Virus record (IMG/VR): IMGVR_UViG_3300044713_000025
Location: 1 to 55,603 of that record
Length of the DNA: 55,603 nt
Reading direction: 5' to 3' (one strand)
Origin: a virus
Made by a program: the position numbers and the translations under genes. Shown piece by piece: positions 48,765 to 55,603 of the stretch (position 1 is its first letter; every line of letters begins with the position of its first letter). Under the pieces are notes generated by a model that saw nothing but the letters and a program-made list of their open reading frames with translations, searched no databases and was not told the origin of the DNA.

Positions 48765-49030
48765 ACGACCGCGTGCATACTCGTGAGGCCGAGCGCAAGT
48801 TGCTGGAGGTTGCCTGTCGGCTATACCCGAGCCGCGCCGAACGAGCAGCTATGCGGGGCGCTCTAATGGATGCGGCTGGATTGCTGGATGCGCTGGCGAC
48901 TGACATTGCCGCACAGCATTTTAAGCGAGGGCGCATTACTGTACGCGGACTTGAGCTTGCCGCAATGGTCAATGACTGCGCCAATACCGTATTCGCCATG
49001 CGCGAGAAGATTGAGGTGCCCCGTGACTAG
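48752..49030 (+). CDS. Helical early protein
   Basis: 92 residues from ATG 48752 behind AGAGG. REAERKLLEVACRLYPSRAE, RGALMDAAGLLDALATDIAA: compact helical. Unknown function; early operon member. Confidence 0.6.
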   Translation: MEAVNDRVHTREAERKLLEVACRLYPSRAERAAMRGALMDAAGLLDALATDIAAQHFKRGRITVRGLELAAMVNDCANTVFAMREKIEVPRD

Positions 49031-49037
49031 GGAAACG

Positions 49038-49265
49038 ATGCTCTCCCTCGGCACTCTGGTTCGCCACGACAACCGGGAGGCTTGGGTCTGCGCTCGCTCG
49101 CTGGATAAGCCGCCCCGGTATCAGGTCACGTATCTGGACGGTGCCAAGCCCTTACGGCGGGATCACCTAGAGAACGGCGATCTGGAGGTGCTGGACCGCC
49201 ATCCGGCGAGCGACATGCGGTTGCCTGCGGGACTGCGCGAGTGGTTGGCGGATAGTAGGAAATAG
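49038..49265 (+). CDS. Small early protein
   Basis: 75 residues from ATG 49038 (AGGG upstream); a GTG at 49023 is an equal alternative. LGTLVRHDNREAWVCARSLD, YQVTYLDGAKPLRR: SH3-like small beta barrel possible. Unknown function. Confidence 0.55.
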   Translation: MLSLGTLVRHDNREAWVCARSLDKPPRYQVTYLDGAKPLRRDHLENGDLEVLDRHPASDMRLPAGLREWLADSRK

Positions 49266-49275
49266 GGAGACATTC

Positions 49276-49926
49276 ATGCACTACCACCTTGAGATAGTGA
49301 TGCCGCCTACGGACGACGTGGAAGCGGCCGTGACGCTAATTCTTGCGCCGTTCGATGAAAACGGCAACGGCGAGGATTACAGCGCTCGTTCGGCGTTTTG
49401 GGACTATTGGGTGATTGGCGGTCGCTGGGGCGGCTCTAAGTTGCTGGCAACTTTGGGTAAAGACCGGGTTGACGCCTTCTATAAGATTCTCGCCGATGCG
49501 AAGATCACCGTGAGCGGCCTACAGTTCGGCAAGCAGACACTAGAGCCATCATCGCAAATCGATACCGTGGATATGCTGTGGCGTGATGCCTTCCCCGACT
49601 CGCCTGTGCGCGAATGCCCTCTGTTCGATAATTACAAAGGGCAATATGGTGACATCATGCCTTTGCGTGATTGTCCAAAGGACATGACGTGCTCCCACAT
49701 CATCATAGCTGGTCCCCGCTTTCGGGGGGACGGCGTGGAGGCAGCGTACATGCTGCAAGATAGCATCTGGAACGGCGTCACCTATCAGGACACGACATGG
49801 GACCACAAACTCAGTAGCGCCATCGCTGAACGCTCCAAGTGGCTAGAAAGCGCCAAGCCCGATTACGCAGCGGCACGTATCCCCGCTGATGACTGGCTTG
49901 TTGTTACGGTGGACTATCACTCGTGA
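49276..49926 (+). CDS. Conserved early phage protein
   Basis: 216 residues, AGGGAG upstream. MHYHLEIVMPPTDDVEAAVT, FWDYWVIGGRWGGSKLLATL, and C-terminal ADDWLVVTVDYHS. The WDYWxIGGRWxG motif is found in many phage proteins of unknown function. Ends TGATG into the next gene. Confidence 0.65.
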   Translation: MHYHLEIVMPPTDDVEAAVTLILAPFDENGNGEDYSARSAFWDYWVIGGRWGGSKLLATLGKDRVDAFYKILADAKITVSGLQFGKQTLEPSSQIDTVDMLWRDAFPDSPVRECPLFDNYKGQYGDIMPLRDCPKDMTCSHIIIAGPRFRGDGVEAAYMLQDSIWNGVTYQDTTWDHKLSSAIAERSKWLESAKPDYAAARIPADDWLVVTVDYHS

Positions 49927-50213
49927 TGTTCGACCGCTATTTCCGCGACATGGACGAAGCCGAGCGGCTGAACCTCGCCCTCGAAGATTGGCAGGCGGCA
50001 ACCGGCTGGTGGCGCGACGCCTGCCGGATATACGCCCACAAGCTGCTGATGCGGATGATCCGCGAGCGGGATGCGGGACGGGCGAAGCTGAAAGCAGCGG
50101 CTGAACGGGCGCGGATCAAGCGGGAACGCGATGGCTTCTGCATAGCCCCGTCCGATGAGCCTTGCCCCTACTGGCGGGGTTACTGCCGCCGCGATCCTGC
50201 CTGCAATAACTGA
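49926..50213 (+). CDS. Helical early protein with Cys/Trp tail
   Basis: 95 residues. YFRDMDEAERLNLALEDWQA; C-terminal DEPCPYWRGYCRRDPACNN suggests a zinc or disulfide tail. TGATG overlap with the previous gene. Unknown function. Confidence 0.6.
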   Translation: MFDRYFRDMDEAERLNLALEDWQAATGWWRDACRIYAHKLLMRMIRERDAGRAKLKAAAERARIKRERDGFCIAPSDEPCPYWRGYCRRDPACNN

Positions 50214-50230
50214 ACACAGAGGAGAACACA

Positions 50231-50635
50231 GTGAACCTAGTATCGGTAAAGTCCGTCAGCGAAATCAAGCTGTCTGGCGTCAAGATCGCGTTAACGCTGG
50301 AGGACAAGTCCATCGTCAGCATGAACATCATGGATGCCGCTGGCAACCTCGTGGTGGTGAAGTCAATCGGCGCGTATGGAAATGGGATCAAGGTGCTGAT
50401 CCCTGCGCCTCCCGAGAAGGCTACGCGCTGGGTAGTCACCGGCAAGCTGCTGGGTTTGACGCAGATTGACGAGGCATTCGAGGATCACCACGACGCGCTG
50501 GAACGGATGCGCTCCTACCGGAACGAGACAGGCAAGTACGATGACGCCTCGCTCGGCCTGACGATTGAGGAACGGGAGGTTGAGATTGACCCGGCGCAAA
50601 AGCCAGCCGCCGACTTGGTCGAGATACCGTTCTGA
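50231..50635 (+). CDS. Early protein upstream of Gp157
   Basis: 134 residues, GTG with GGAG upstream. Beta-rich start (KLSGVKIALTLEDKSIVSMN), charged end. Start and stop overlap neighbours in the recombination cassette. Unknown function. Confidence 0.6.
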   Translation: MNLVSVKSVSEIKLSGVKIALTLEDKSIVSMNIMDAAGNLVVVKSIGAYGNGIKVLIPAPPEKATRWVVTGKLLGLTQIDEAFEDHHDALERMRSYRNETGKYDDASLGLTIEEREVEIDPAQKPAADLVEIPF

Positions 50636-51162
50636 TGGCACAGACGCCCCCCTCCCCCCGCAGCATGGAACTTGCCATTGCCGAGCTAATGCGCGTTCGC
50701 CAGCAGTTATTGGTGGACGACCCGACGATTGCCGACGACGAAAGGTTGTTCTCGGACCTTCTGAGCGGGGAAGGCGGCGATGCAATGGAGGTGGTCAACC
50801 GCCTTGTGCGCGCCGCTCTGCACGCTGGCAGCATGGCTACAGCAGCCAAGGTCCGTGTGCTTGATCTGGAGCAACGGGCGCAGCGGTATGCCAACCGAGA
50901 GAAGTCCCTACGAGCCGCCGTGATGTCCGTGCTGGAGGCTTTGGGGATGAAGCGGCATGAGGAGCCTGACTTTTCGGTTAGCATCTCTGCTGGCTCTCCA
51001 TCGGTCCAGATCATTGACGCTGGCGCCCTACCAGACGCCTTTGTGGTCACTGAGCGTCGTCCAGATAAGGTGGTCATCAGCGCCGCATTGAAGGCTGGGC
51101 AGGAAGTGCCGGGGGCGACTCTCTCGAACTCCGGTCCTCGCATTACAATCCGCACTCGCTAA
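50635..51162 (+). CDS. Siphovirus Gp157-like protein
   Basis: 175 residues, TGATG overlap with the previous gene. QRYANREKSLRAAVMSVLEA then FSVSISAGSPSVQIIDAGAL and ALPDAFVVTERRPDKVVISA: coiled-coil plus beta module of the Gp157 family, often found next to single-strand annealing proteins and linked to phage resistance/recombination. Sits right before the RecT-like gene. Confidence 0.78.
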   Translation: MAQTPPSPRSMELAIAELMRVRQQLLVDDPTIADDERLFSDLLSGEGGDAMEVVNRLVRAALHAGSMATAAKVRVLDLEQRAQRYANREKSLRAAVMSVLEALGMKRHEEPDFSVSISAGSPSVQIIDAGALPDAFVVTERRPDKVVISAALKAGQEVPGATLSNSGPRITIRTR

Positions 51163-51175
51163 GGGAACTTCGCAC

Positions 51176-51928
51176 ATGGACCAGCAGGTTACGACCACCA
51201 ATGCTGCCGCCGTTTTTGAACAGGTGCTGATCAAAGGCGACCTGTCCAAGCTGACACCGCAAGAGCGGACGAAATACTACATGGAGGTCTGCCGCAGCAT
51301 CGGCCTGAACCCGCTTACAAAGCCATTCGAGTATATTCTGCTTAACAACAAGCTGACATTGTATGCGCTCAGGACATGCACAGACCAGTTGCGCTCTATC
51401 CACGGCGTGTCGGTGGAGGATTTGAGCGAGAGTGAACGGGATGGGGTCTATATCGTTACCGCCAAGGTGCGGAACAAGGAAGGTCGAACCGATATGGCAA
51501 AGGGTGCTGTCACCCTCGGCCAGTTGAAAGGCGAAGCGTTGGCAAACGCCATCATGAAGTGCGAAACCAAGGCGAAGCGGCGTGCTACGCTGTCTATCTG
51601 TGGCCTTGGATTTCTGGATGAAACTGAGGTGGAGTCTCTGCCACCCGCATCGCCAGCGCCAGAGCCGGTCGTTGAGGCTAAGGCCGAGAACACCGATCCT
51701 TACCCGACGCTGGACGAGCAGAACGGCACCAAGTGGCTCAAAAACCTTGACGTTCTATTGGCGCAGGCCAGCGAGACACAGCACGTTGTGGACCTACGCG
51801 GCGATTCGCGGGTGGAGAAGGCGATCAAGGCCGCTCCTACCGCTATACGCATGAGGATCGAGGACATGTTCAAGGAGTCTTATGCCCGCTTGGGCGAGCC
51901 TGACTACGTGGACGCCGAGCCTGTCTGA
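51176..51928 (+). CDS. RecT-like single-strand annealing protein
   Basis: 250 residues, AAGGGAA upstream. YYMEVCRSIGLNPLTKPFEY, ILLNNKLTLYALRTCTDQLR, then KGEALANAIMKCETKAKRRA and SICGLGFLDETEVESLP: pattern of RecT/Redbeta-superfamily annealing proteins. C-terminal 80 residues are acidic. No exonuclease partner (RecE/lambda exo) is seen nearby, though the VRR-NUC protein could supply one. Confidence 0.72.
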   Translation: MDQQVTTTNAAAVFEQVLIKGDLSKLTPQERTKYYMEVCRSIGLNPLTKPFEYILLNNKLTLYALRTCTDQLRSIHGVSVEDLSESERDGVYIVTAKVRNKEGRTDMAKGAVTLGQLKGEALANAIMKCETKAKRRATLSICGLGFLDETEVESLPPASPAPEPVVEAKAENTDPYPTLDEQNGTKWLKNLDVLLAQASETQHVVDLRGDSRVEKAIKAAPTAIRMRIEDMFKESYARLGEPDYVDAEPV

Positions 51929-52347
51929 TGCACGGACGGCTTGAGGTTGTCCTACGCGTGACCGCAGAGGGCTACACAGCGGGGGACGACGCTGCGGCCA
52001 AGCAGCACGCCAAGCTCAAGGTCGGTTCGCTGGTGGGAGCTAGGATCGCGCGTAGCCGGTCAATCCAACAGCACCGCCGTTACTGGAAGGCGCTGGAATG
52101 CGCTGTGGCCGCGACCGGCAAATGGCCTACGCCAGAATACCTGCACGTCGCTCTAAAGGAAGCTACTGGGCACTTCATGGTGGTTCGGCTGATGAACGGC
52201 CGTATGGTCAAGGTTCCCGGTTCGACGGCGTTTGACGAAATGAACCACGAGCAATTCACGGCGTACAGCGAGGACGCTTTGCGCATACTAGCCGACGATA
52301 TCGGGGTCAGTATAGAGCAGCTTCTGGACGAGTCGCGTGCGGCATAA
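51928..52347 (+). CDS. DUF1367/NinB-like recombination accessory
   Basis: 139 residues. KVGSLVGARIARSRSIQQHR, YWKALECAVAATGKWPTPEY then HFMVVRLMNGRMVKVPGSTA: core of DUF1367/NinB-type proteins that accompany phage recombination modules. TGATG overlap with the RecT-like gene. Confidence 0.65.
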   Translation: MHGRLEVVLRVTAEGYTAGDDAAAKQHAKLKVGSLVGARIARSRSIQQHRRYWKALECAVAATGKWPTPEYLHVALKEATGHFMVVRLMNGRMVKVPGSTAFDEMNHEQFTAYSEDALRILADDIGVSIEQLLDESRAA

Positions 52348-52714
52348 GATCGACTCGTCCATGTTGCCCTTTGGCAAGCCCACCATCATCCGATCCCCAC
52401 GTCATCTGGCGTTCGTCGCTGGACACGGCTGCGCTATCTGCGGACGTAGGCCGGTGCATGTCCACCACCTGACCTACGGATGGCCCAAGGCTCGCGGACG
52501 GAAGGCGCCAGATAGCCTCACAGTGCCCCTCTGTATGGCTCATCACCAGGGCGAGGATAGCCCGCACGCCTGGGGTAGCGAACGGCGCTGGTGGGCCTAT
52601 CACGAACGGGACGGGCTGGCTTTGGCAGCGGCGTATTGGGCGCAGTCGCCTGGAAACATGAAGGCTACTCCCTCTCCCGCCGCTTCCCCCACCGCAGGAA
52701 CAGACCAGCTATAG
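52337..52714 (+). CDS. HNH-type recombination nuclease (DUF968-like)
   Basis: 125 residues; GTG 52337 overlaps the previous gene, ATG 52361 is an alternative. HGCAICGRRPVHVHHLTYGW and DSLTVPLCMAHHQGE: CxxC and HH motifs of short HNH proteins (Ref/DUF968 type) involved in phage recombination or junction cutting. Followed by E-R-R-W-W, also typical for this group. Confidence 0.7.
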   Translation: MRHKIDSSMLPFGKPTIIRSPRHLAFVAGHGCAICGRRPVHVHHLTYGWPKARGRKAPDSLTVPLCMAHHQGEDSPHAWGSERRWWAYHERDGLALAAAYWAQSPGNMKATPSPAASPTAGTDQL

Positions 52715-52736
52715 CGTTCACAAGCCGCCAGATCAT
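52665..52736 (-). CDS. 23-residue basic amphipathic peptide
   Basis: ATG overlaps the stop of the papain-like gene (ATGA). MIWRLVNAIAGLFLRWGKRR: hydrophobic helix with a basic end, as in small lysis or antimicrobial-like peptides. It overlaps the 3' end of the opposing HNH gene. Tentative. Confidence 0.3.
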   Translation of the reverse strand: MIWRLVNAIAGLFLRWGKRRERE

Positions 52737-53503
52737 GCGATTGCCACGTCCGACATATCCCCGGCCAGCGCAACGCGGTCCAGCCCCGACGGTGTGCGGC
52801 CAGTGGTATCCAGCCAGCCGCCTGGTGACAGGTCCAGCGGCACGTCCACTTGGCGGCAATACTGACGCAGCACCTCCGAGTGGATCGGCAAATCCAGTCC
52901 CCACGTCCGCGTGGTGAACTCCCCGTTGCCGTCAGACGCCCCTAGTACCGTCTCATGACCCGCCCAGGGCGTCGTCCAGTCGCTCGACGTGCCAGGGGCC
53001 ACAGACCAGTTGGCAGGGTCTTGCAGCGCCATGCAGAGGTTCCACGTCGCCATGAGCGGCCCAGCGCACCACAGGGCGATGCTCAGGTGCTCTACGTTCG
53101 TTGGATCGACCGTTAGCCAATGCGGGACATCAAGCGTCTGATCGTTCACTCGAACTCCAAGACGGCACCAGTTTCCCATGCCGACAGCGGTATCAGTTCC
53201 AACGTCCGGCGTGCCGGTAAGCTGGTTAAAGCCCGTATCGAATGTGTAATCAGACAAGACCGCTTGCAAAGATGGCCGCGTGGAATCGCCAGCCATGTTG
53301 GCTCTTCGTAGAGCGATCACCCAGCGCCGCGCTATCGGGTAGCAATTCGAGTACTTGTCATTACCGAGTGCGTCTTGGTCGGCTGGGATCGCCTTGAACC
53401 AGTCGCACGCTTGCGGCGTCATCTGGTGCAGCGCAGCGCGAGCGCCGATCGGGCGGATGGCAACAGGCGGACGGGAGAAGATTGCACCAGCGCGGAAGGT
53501 CAT
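52733..53503 (-). CDS. Papain-like cysteine protease-type protein
   Basis: 256 residues from ATG 53503 (ATGA with the upstream gene). NDKYSNCYPIARRWVIALRR places Cys54 at the start of a helix; WAGHETVLGASDGNGEF holds His183 and Asn193, then a Trp201: the C-H-N order of papain/C39-like folds. No signal peptide. It is the last larger gene of the lysis/accessory operon. It may be an amidase-like lysin, a protease that acts on host proteins, or a virion protein; I cannot decide. Confidence 0.55.
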   Translation of the reverse strand: MTFRAGAIFSRPPVAIRPIGARAALHQMTPQACDWFKAIPADQDALGNDKYSNCYPIARRWVIALRRANMAGDSTRPSLQAVLSDYTFDTGFNQLTGTPDVGTDTAVGMGNWCRLGVRVNDQTLDVPHWLTVDPTNVEHLSIALWCAGPLMATWNLCMALQDPANWSVAPGTSSDWTTPWAGHETVLGASDGNGEFTTRTWGLDLPIHSEVLRQYCRQVDVPLDLSPGGWLDTTGRTPSGLDRVALAGDMSDVAIA

Positions 53504-53694
53504 GGCTTCTCGTCCGCCGATGCCCAGCACTTTGGTCGAAGCGCGTCCTTCAGTAAGGCTCGCACCTCCTCGCATTTTTCCTGCGATGGCATCGCGACGT
53601 GTGCTTCGTCAGAGTAGGTGCCATTACAGATCATCGGCATAGTATCCATGCTGCACGATGGATGGGTCAGCGCGAATACGAGAAACCAGTGCAT
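53500..53694 (-). CDS. Small secreted Cys-containing protein B
   Basis: 64 residues from ATG 53694 (TAATG). MHWFLVFALTHPSC is a signal-like start with a Cys; SMDTMPMICNGTYSDEAH and KCEEVRALLKDALRPKCW give four Cys. Likely exported and disulfide-bonded. Tandem relative of the preceding gene. Confidence 0.5.
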   Translation of the reverse strand: MHWFLVFALTHPSCSMDTMPMICNGTYSDEAHVAMPSQEKCEEVRALLKDALRPKCWASADEKP

Positions 53695-53870
53695 TACGGC
53701 ACCCTCCTGCATGTCGATTGCCACGGAGGGATGTCAGCAAGCCCGGTGGGGAGCGCGGCTTGGTCCTTCTGGCACTGCTCCAGCGTGGCTTCCGTTCGGT
53801 GGTACTGGAAGCAAATGCCGGGATCAGTCTGAGCGCAGGCGAGCCAGACAAGGAGGTAATGAGGGTTCAC
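53694..53870 (-). CDS. Small secreted Cys-containing protein A
   Basis: 58 residues from GTG 53870 (GTGA with the HAD gene). MNPHYLLVWLACAQTDPG is a short hydrophobic start with Cys12; CFQYHRTEATLEQCQKDQAA then STCRRVP give further Cys. Four Cys in total, resembling the following gene in pattern. TAATG at its end. Confidence 0.55.
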   Translation of the reverse strand: MNPHYLLVWLACAQTDPGICFQYHRTEATLEQCQKDQAALPTGLADIPPWQSTCRRVP

Positions 53871-54259
53871 GACAGATCGTCGCGGCCGTCCGCTCGACGG
53901 CCGGTATTCGGCACAACCTGGACCGCACGGTCATCCCACAGTTCGACCATGCCATAGTCCTTCTTGTTCGTGACCGGCAGGCGAACGCCGAAGTGCTGCT
54001 CAGTCCAGTCCTGAATTATGCCGATGATCCGCTGAACGTCACGGAAAGCCTCGCCAGCAGGATTGCCCATCGCAACGGCTACGTCTCCGCCATCGGCGCG
54101 GGCGGTGAAGATACGCACGTCTCTCCCGTCTGCCAACCATGCACGCACTCGATTGGCCATGATCGGTATCGGGTCGCCGATATGCGTCTCGTGAACCCAG
54201 CCATCGTAATGGGCCAGGGTGCCGTCCAGATCGACGCCGATCCAGCCGTCTTTGCTCAC
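53867..54259 (-). CDS. HAD-superfamily phosphatase-like protein
   Basis: 130 residues, GTG overlapping the lipoprotein gene stop (GTGA). WIGVDLDGTLAHYDGW is motif I (Asp10, Asp12), DVRIFTARAD motif II, KKDYGMVELWDDRA a Lys and Asp-Asp motif III/IV. Small for the superfamily, similar to phage nucleotide- or nucleic acid-phosphatases. Its role in the lysis operon is unknown. Confidence 0.72.
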   Translation of the reverse strand: MSKDGWIGVDLDGTLAHYDGWVHETHIGDPIPIMANRVRAWLADGRDVRIFTARADGGDVAVAMGNPAGEAFRDVQRIIGIIQDWTEQHFGVRLPVTNKKDYGMVELWDDRAVQVVPNTGRRADGRDDLS

Positions 54260-54750
54260 GGCTTCCCCGCCGCCAACGCTGGCGCTGCCCGCAGGACCAG
54301 CCGCGCGTTGTCAGGCGTGTAGACCGGCGCCTTCACCGGGGCGCCTGCGATGCCCACAGCGGCCGTGACCACTGGCAGCAGCGAAATAGCCGCCTGCACG
54401 ATGGCCGCTATCGCACCGCCGCCAGGGACGAACGACAGGGCGATCGGCGCGATGTCCTCCACGACGGTCACGATCTCCTGGACGGCCGAAGTGGCTGGCG
54501 TCGCGGTGGAAGTCGCAACCGTCGACGCCGCCTGCTGCAAGGCTACCACGTAGCTCTGTAGCTGCTTCAGCGTGGCGGCAGGGATGTTGGGGACGTCCTG
54601 GAGCGCGGTGACAACCGATGTCATGCCAGTGGCGATCAGGTTCACGTCGCTGGCGATCTGCGAGACGGTCGGGGACGTGGTGGAAGTCGTGCAGGCAGCA
54701 AGGGCGGACAGCCCCGATGTGCCCAGCAGTGCGCGGCGAGATAGGTTCAT
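54256..54750 (-). CDS. Lipoprotein with Tat-like signal
   Basis: 164 residues. NLSRRALLGTSGLSALAACT: twin Arg and lipobox LAAC (Cys20), so likely exported (possibly by Tat) and lipid-anchored. The mature part is Ala/Thr/Val-rich with long hydrophobic helices (PIALSFVPGGGAIAAIVQAA, AISLLPVVTAAVGIAGAPV). In a lysis operon it could be a spanin- or superinfection-exclusion-type lipoprotein; inference only. Confidence 0.65.
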   Translation of the reverse strand: MNLSRRALLGTSGLSALAACTTSTTSPTVSQIASDVNLIATGMTSVVTALQDVPNIPAATLKQLQSYVVALQQAASTVATSTATPATSAVQEIVTVVEDIAPIALSFVPGGGAIAAIVQAAISLLPVVTAAVGIAGAPVKAPVYTPDNARLVLRAAPALAAGKP

Positions 54751-55121
54751 GGCGATTGAGTTCCTTGGGTGAAAAGAGGAAGCGGGAACGGCGACTGTTG
54801 GTGCGCGCCACTCTTGCGAGCGGCCTTCTCGGCTTTCTGTCTGGCCTTCAGCGCAGCCTCTGCCTCACGCTGGAGGTTCCAGTCTGCATCAAGTTCGGCC
54901 ACTGCATCCTTGCTCGGCATGAGGTGCATGGGGATTTGCCGACGATAGCGCCAGCACAGACGGATCAGATGACGGCGCTGTGCCTCGGTCAGCGTAACGG
55001 CGTACTGAATGTCACGAGCAAACCGCTTGTGCGAGGAACCTGGCAGGAAAGTGCACTGGCCCAACGCGCGGCGCATCGCGTCATAGCGTGGGTCGATCGC
55101 ACTCTCTGCCGTACCGCTCAT
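54747..55121 (-). CDS. Conserved basic phage protein
   Basis: 124 residues. FLPGSSHKRFARDIQYAV then LTEAQRRHLIRLCWRYRRQI: a pattern seen in small proteins of many phages of alphaproteobacteria, function unknown. C-terminal helix is Ala/Lys-rich (AEAALKARQKAEKAARKSG). ATGA at both ends. Confidence 0.65.
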   Translation of the reverse strand: MSGTAESAIDPRYDAMRRALGQCTFLPGSSHKRFARDIQYAVTLTEAQRRHLIRLCWRYRRQIPMHLMPSKDAVAELDADWNLQREAEAALKARQKAEKAARKSGAHQQSPFPLPLFTQGTQSP

Positions 55122-55222
55122 GGCTTCTGTTGTTCGTGCTGTGGCGGCTGGAAGCGCGCGCCAGCGAGGTTGTCGCTCGGCATGCGCGCGGTCAGCAGGA
55201 GAAGGAGGAGCAGGGCTTTCAT
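55118..55222 (-). CDS. 34-residue signal-peptide-like protein
   Basis: MKALLLLLLLTARMPSDNLA then a polar Gln/Pro/His tail. ATGA overlaps at both ends support it. Could be an Rz1-like spanin piece but it lacks a lipobox Cys. Confidence 0.5.
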   Translation of the reverse strand: MKALLLLLLLTARMPSDNLAGARFQPPQHEQQKP

Positions 55223-55554
55223 GCTGCCGGTGGCGCTGGCTTCTGGTTGAAGTAGTTGCCCGACAGCCAACTCAGTGCCTGATACACCGAGCGCCACCAC
55301 GCAGGGGCCGTCGCCGCCGGCACCGGGATATACGGCATAATGTGCGTCAGGATGAAGCCGAACAGCCCGACAACCGCGATGATGCTGGCGGCATACTTGG
55401 ACAGGCCGAGCATTTGCAGTACCGCGAGCCACGTCGCCTGATCGGGAACTGGCACGGTAGGAAGTGGCGTTGCCGTCTGGGCAATCGCCAGCCCAAGGCA
55501 AAGAAAGCTGGCGAGTATGGCCAGCGCAAACGAACGGAATGTGAGTCGCTTCAC
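55219..55554 (-). CDS. Holin-like protein
   Basis: 111 residues from GTG 55554, overlapping the Acb2-like stop on the circular molecule. Signal-anchor-like N-terminus (MKRLTFRSFALAILASFLCL), a second hydrophobic helix (YAASIIAVVGLFGFILTHIM), and a C-terminal WLSGNYFNQKPAP, a combination common in phage holins. Lies between the lysozyme-like/Acb2 genes and small exported proteins. Confidence 0.65.
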   Translation of the reverse strand: MKRLTFRSFALAILASFLCLGLAIAQTATPLPTVPVPDQATWLAVLQMLGLSKYAASIIAVVGLFGFILTHIMPYIPVPAATAPAWWRSVYQALSWLSGNYFNQKPAPPAA

Positions 55555-55603
55555 GTGGTTTCCCCTTGTTGGATTTGGTCGAGTTCGGCGCCAAGGCGAA
55601 CGA
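55477..55603. repeat. Terminal direct repeat, copy 2
   Basis: Identical to 1-127. It contains the 5' part of the holin-like gene and the very end of the Acb2-like gene, so any features here duplicate the start of the window. Confidence 0.93.

Noticed and set aside
1-55603. CRISPR arrays, tRNA genes and insertion sequences
   Set aside because: No regularly spaced repeats, no tRNA-type cloverleaf with a CCA arm and no inverted-repeat flanked transposase were found by eye. The IS1595-like ribbon gene lacks a catalytic domain and ends.

Overview
The window is a complete, circular tailed-phage genome cut open at an arbitrary point. Its first 127 bases are repeated exactly at its end (1-127 = 55477-55603), and the gene that crosses the cut (a holin-like gene) is intact in the end copy. 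The unique genome is therefore about 55,476 bp. A short-tailed (podovirus-like) virion is indicated by an N4-gp56-type major capsid protein, a large portal, a gp11/gp4-like adaptor, a beta-propeller tail nozzle and large Ala/Gln-rich ejection proteins, with no tape measure or sheath. A GcrA-family regulator and the high GC content point to an alphaproteobacterial host. No integrase, DNA polymerase, tRNA or CRISPR array was seen. A Cro/YdaS-like repressor is present, so lifestyle is open.

Layout: 35.5 kb down to 3 kb (minus strand) is one long late block. In order of transcription it holds a small-terminase candidate; a large terminase interrupted by an intein; small genes up to a terminator/promoter pair at 30.3-30.4 kb; a tailspike with an S74 chaperone; portal; a poly-glycine fibre-like protein; scaffold; capsid; a free-standing HNH endonuclease; a methyltransferase-glycosyltransferase pair; adaptor; nozzle; and ejection proteins including a virion transglycosylase. 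The minus strand then continues through 2.8-0 kb and across the circle junction to 52.7 kb as a chain of genes with 1-8 base overlaps: membrane peptides, an RHH protein, a lysozyme-like protein, an Acb2-like anti-CBASS candidate, a holin-like protein, a lipoprotein, a HAD protein, two small secreted Cys proteins and a papain-like protein.

35.5-41.5 kb carries accessory genes (serine protease remnant, secreted protein, zinc-binding and HTH proteins, GIY-YIG nuclease). 41.6-43.2 kb is a plus-strand run from a divergent operator. 43.2-47.8 kb (minus) holds GcrA, an adenine methyltransferase, replication-type proteins including a DnaA domain IV protein, a VRR-NUC nuclease and the Cro-like repressor. 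47.9-52.7 kb (plus) is the early recombination operon: Gp157-like, a RecT-like annealing protein, a DUF1367/NinB-like protein and an HNH protein.

Most noteworthy: the terminase intein carries the complete W-C-T signature of class 3 inteins at the P-loop; four small ribbon-helix-helix proteins each have a predicted promoter whose -10 lies 6-7 nt from the start codon, so their mRNAs may be leaderless; there is a candidate antisense RNA at the replication locus; an Acb2-like gene is embedded in the lysis operon; and a conserved zinc-binding gene is broken by one extra C.
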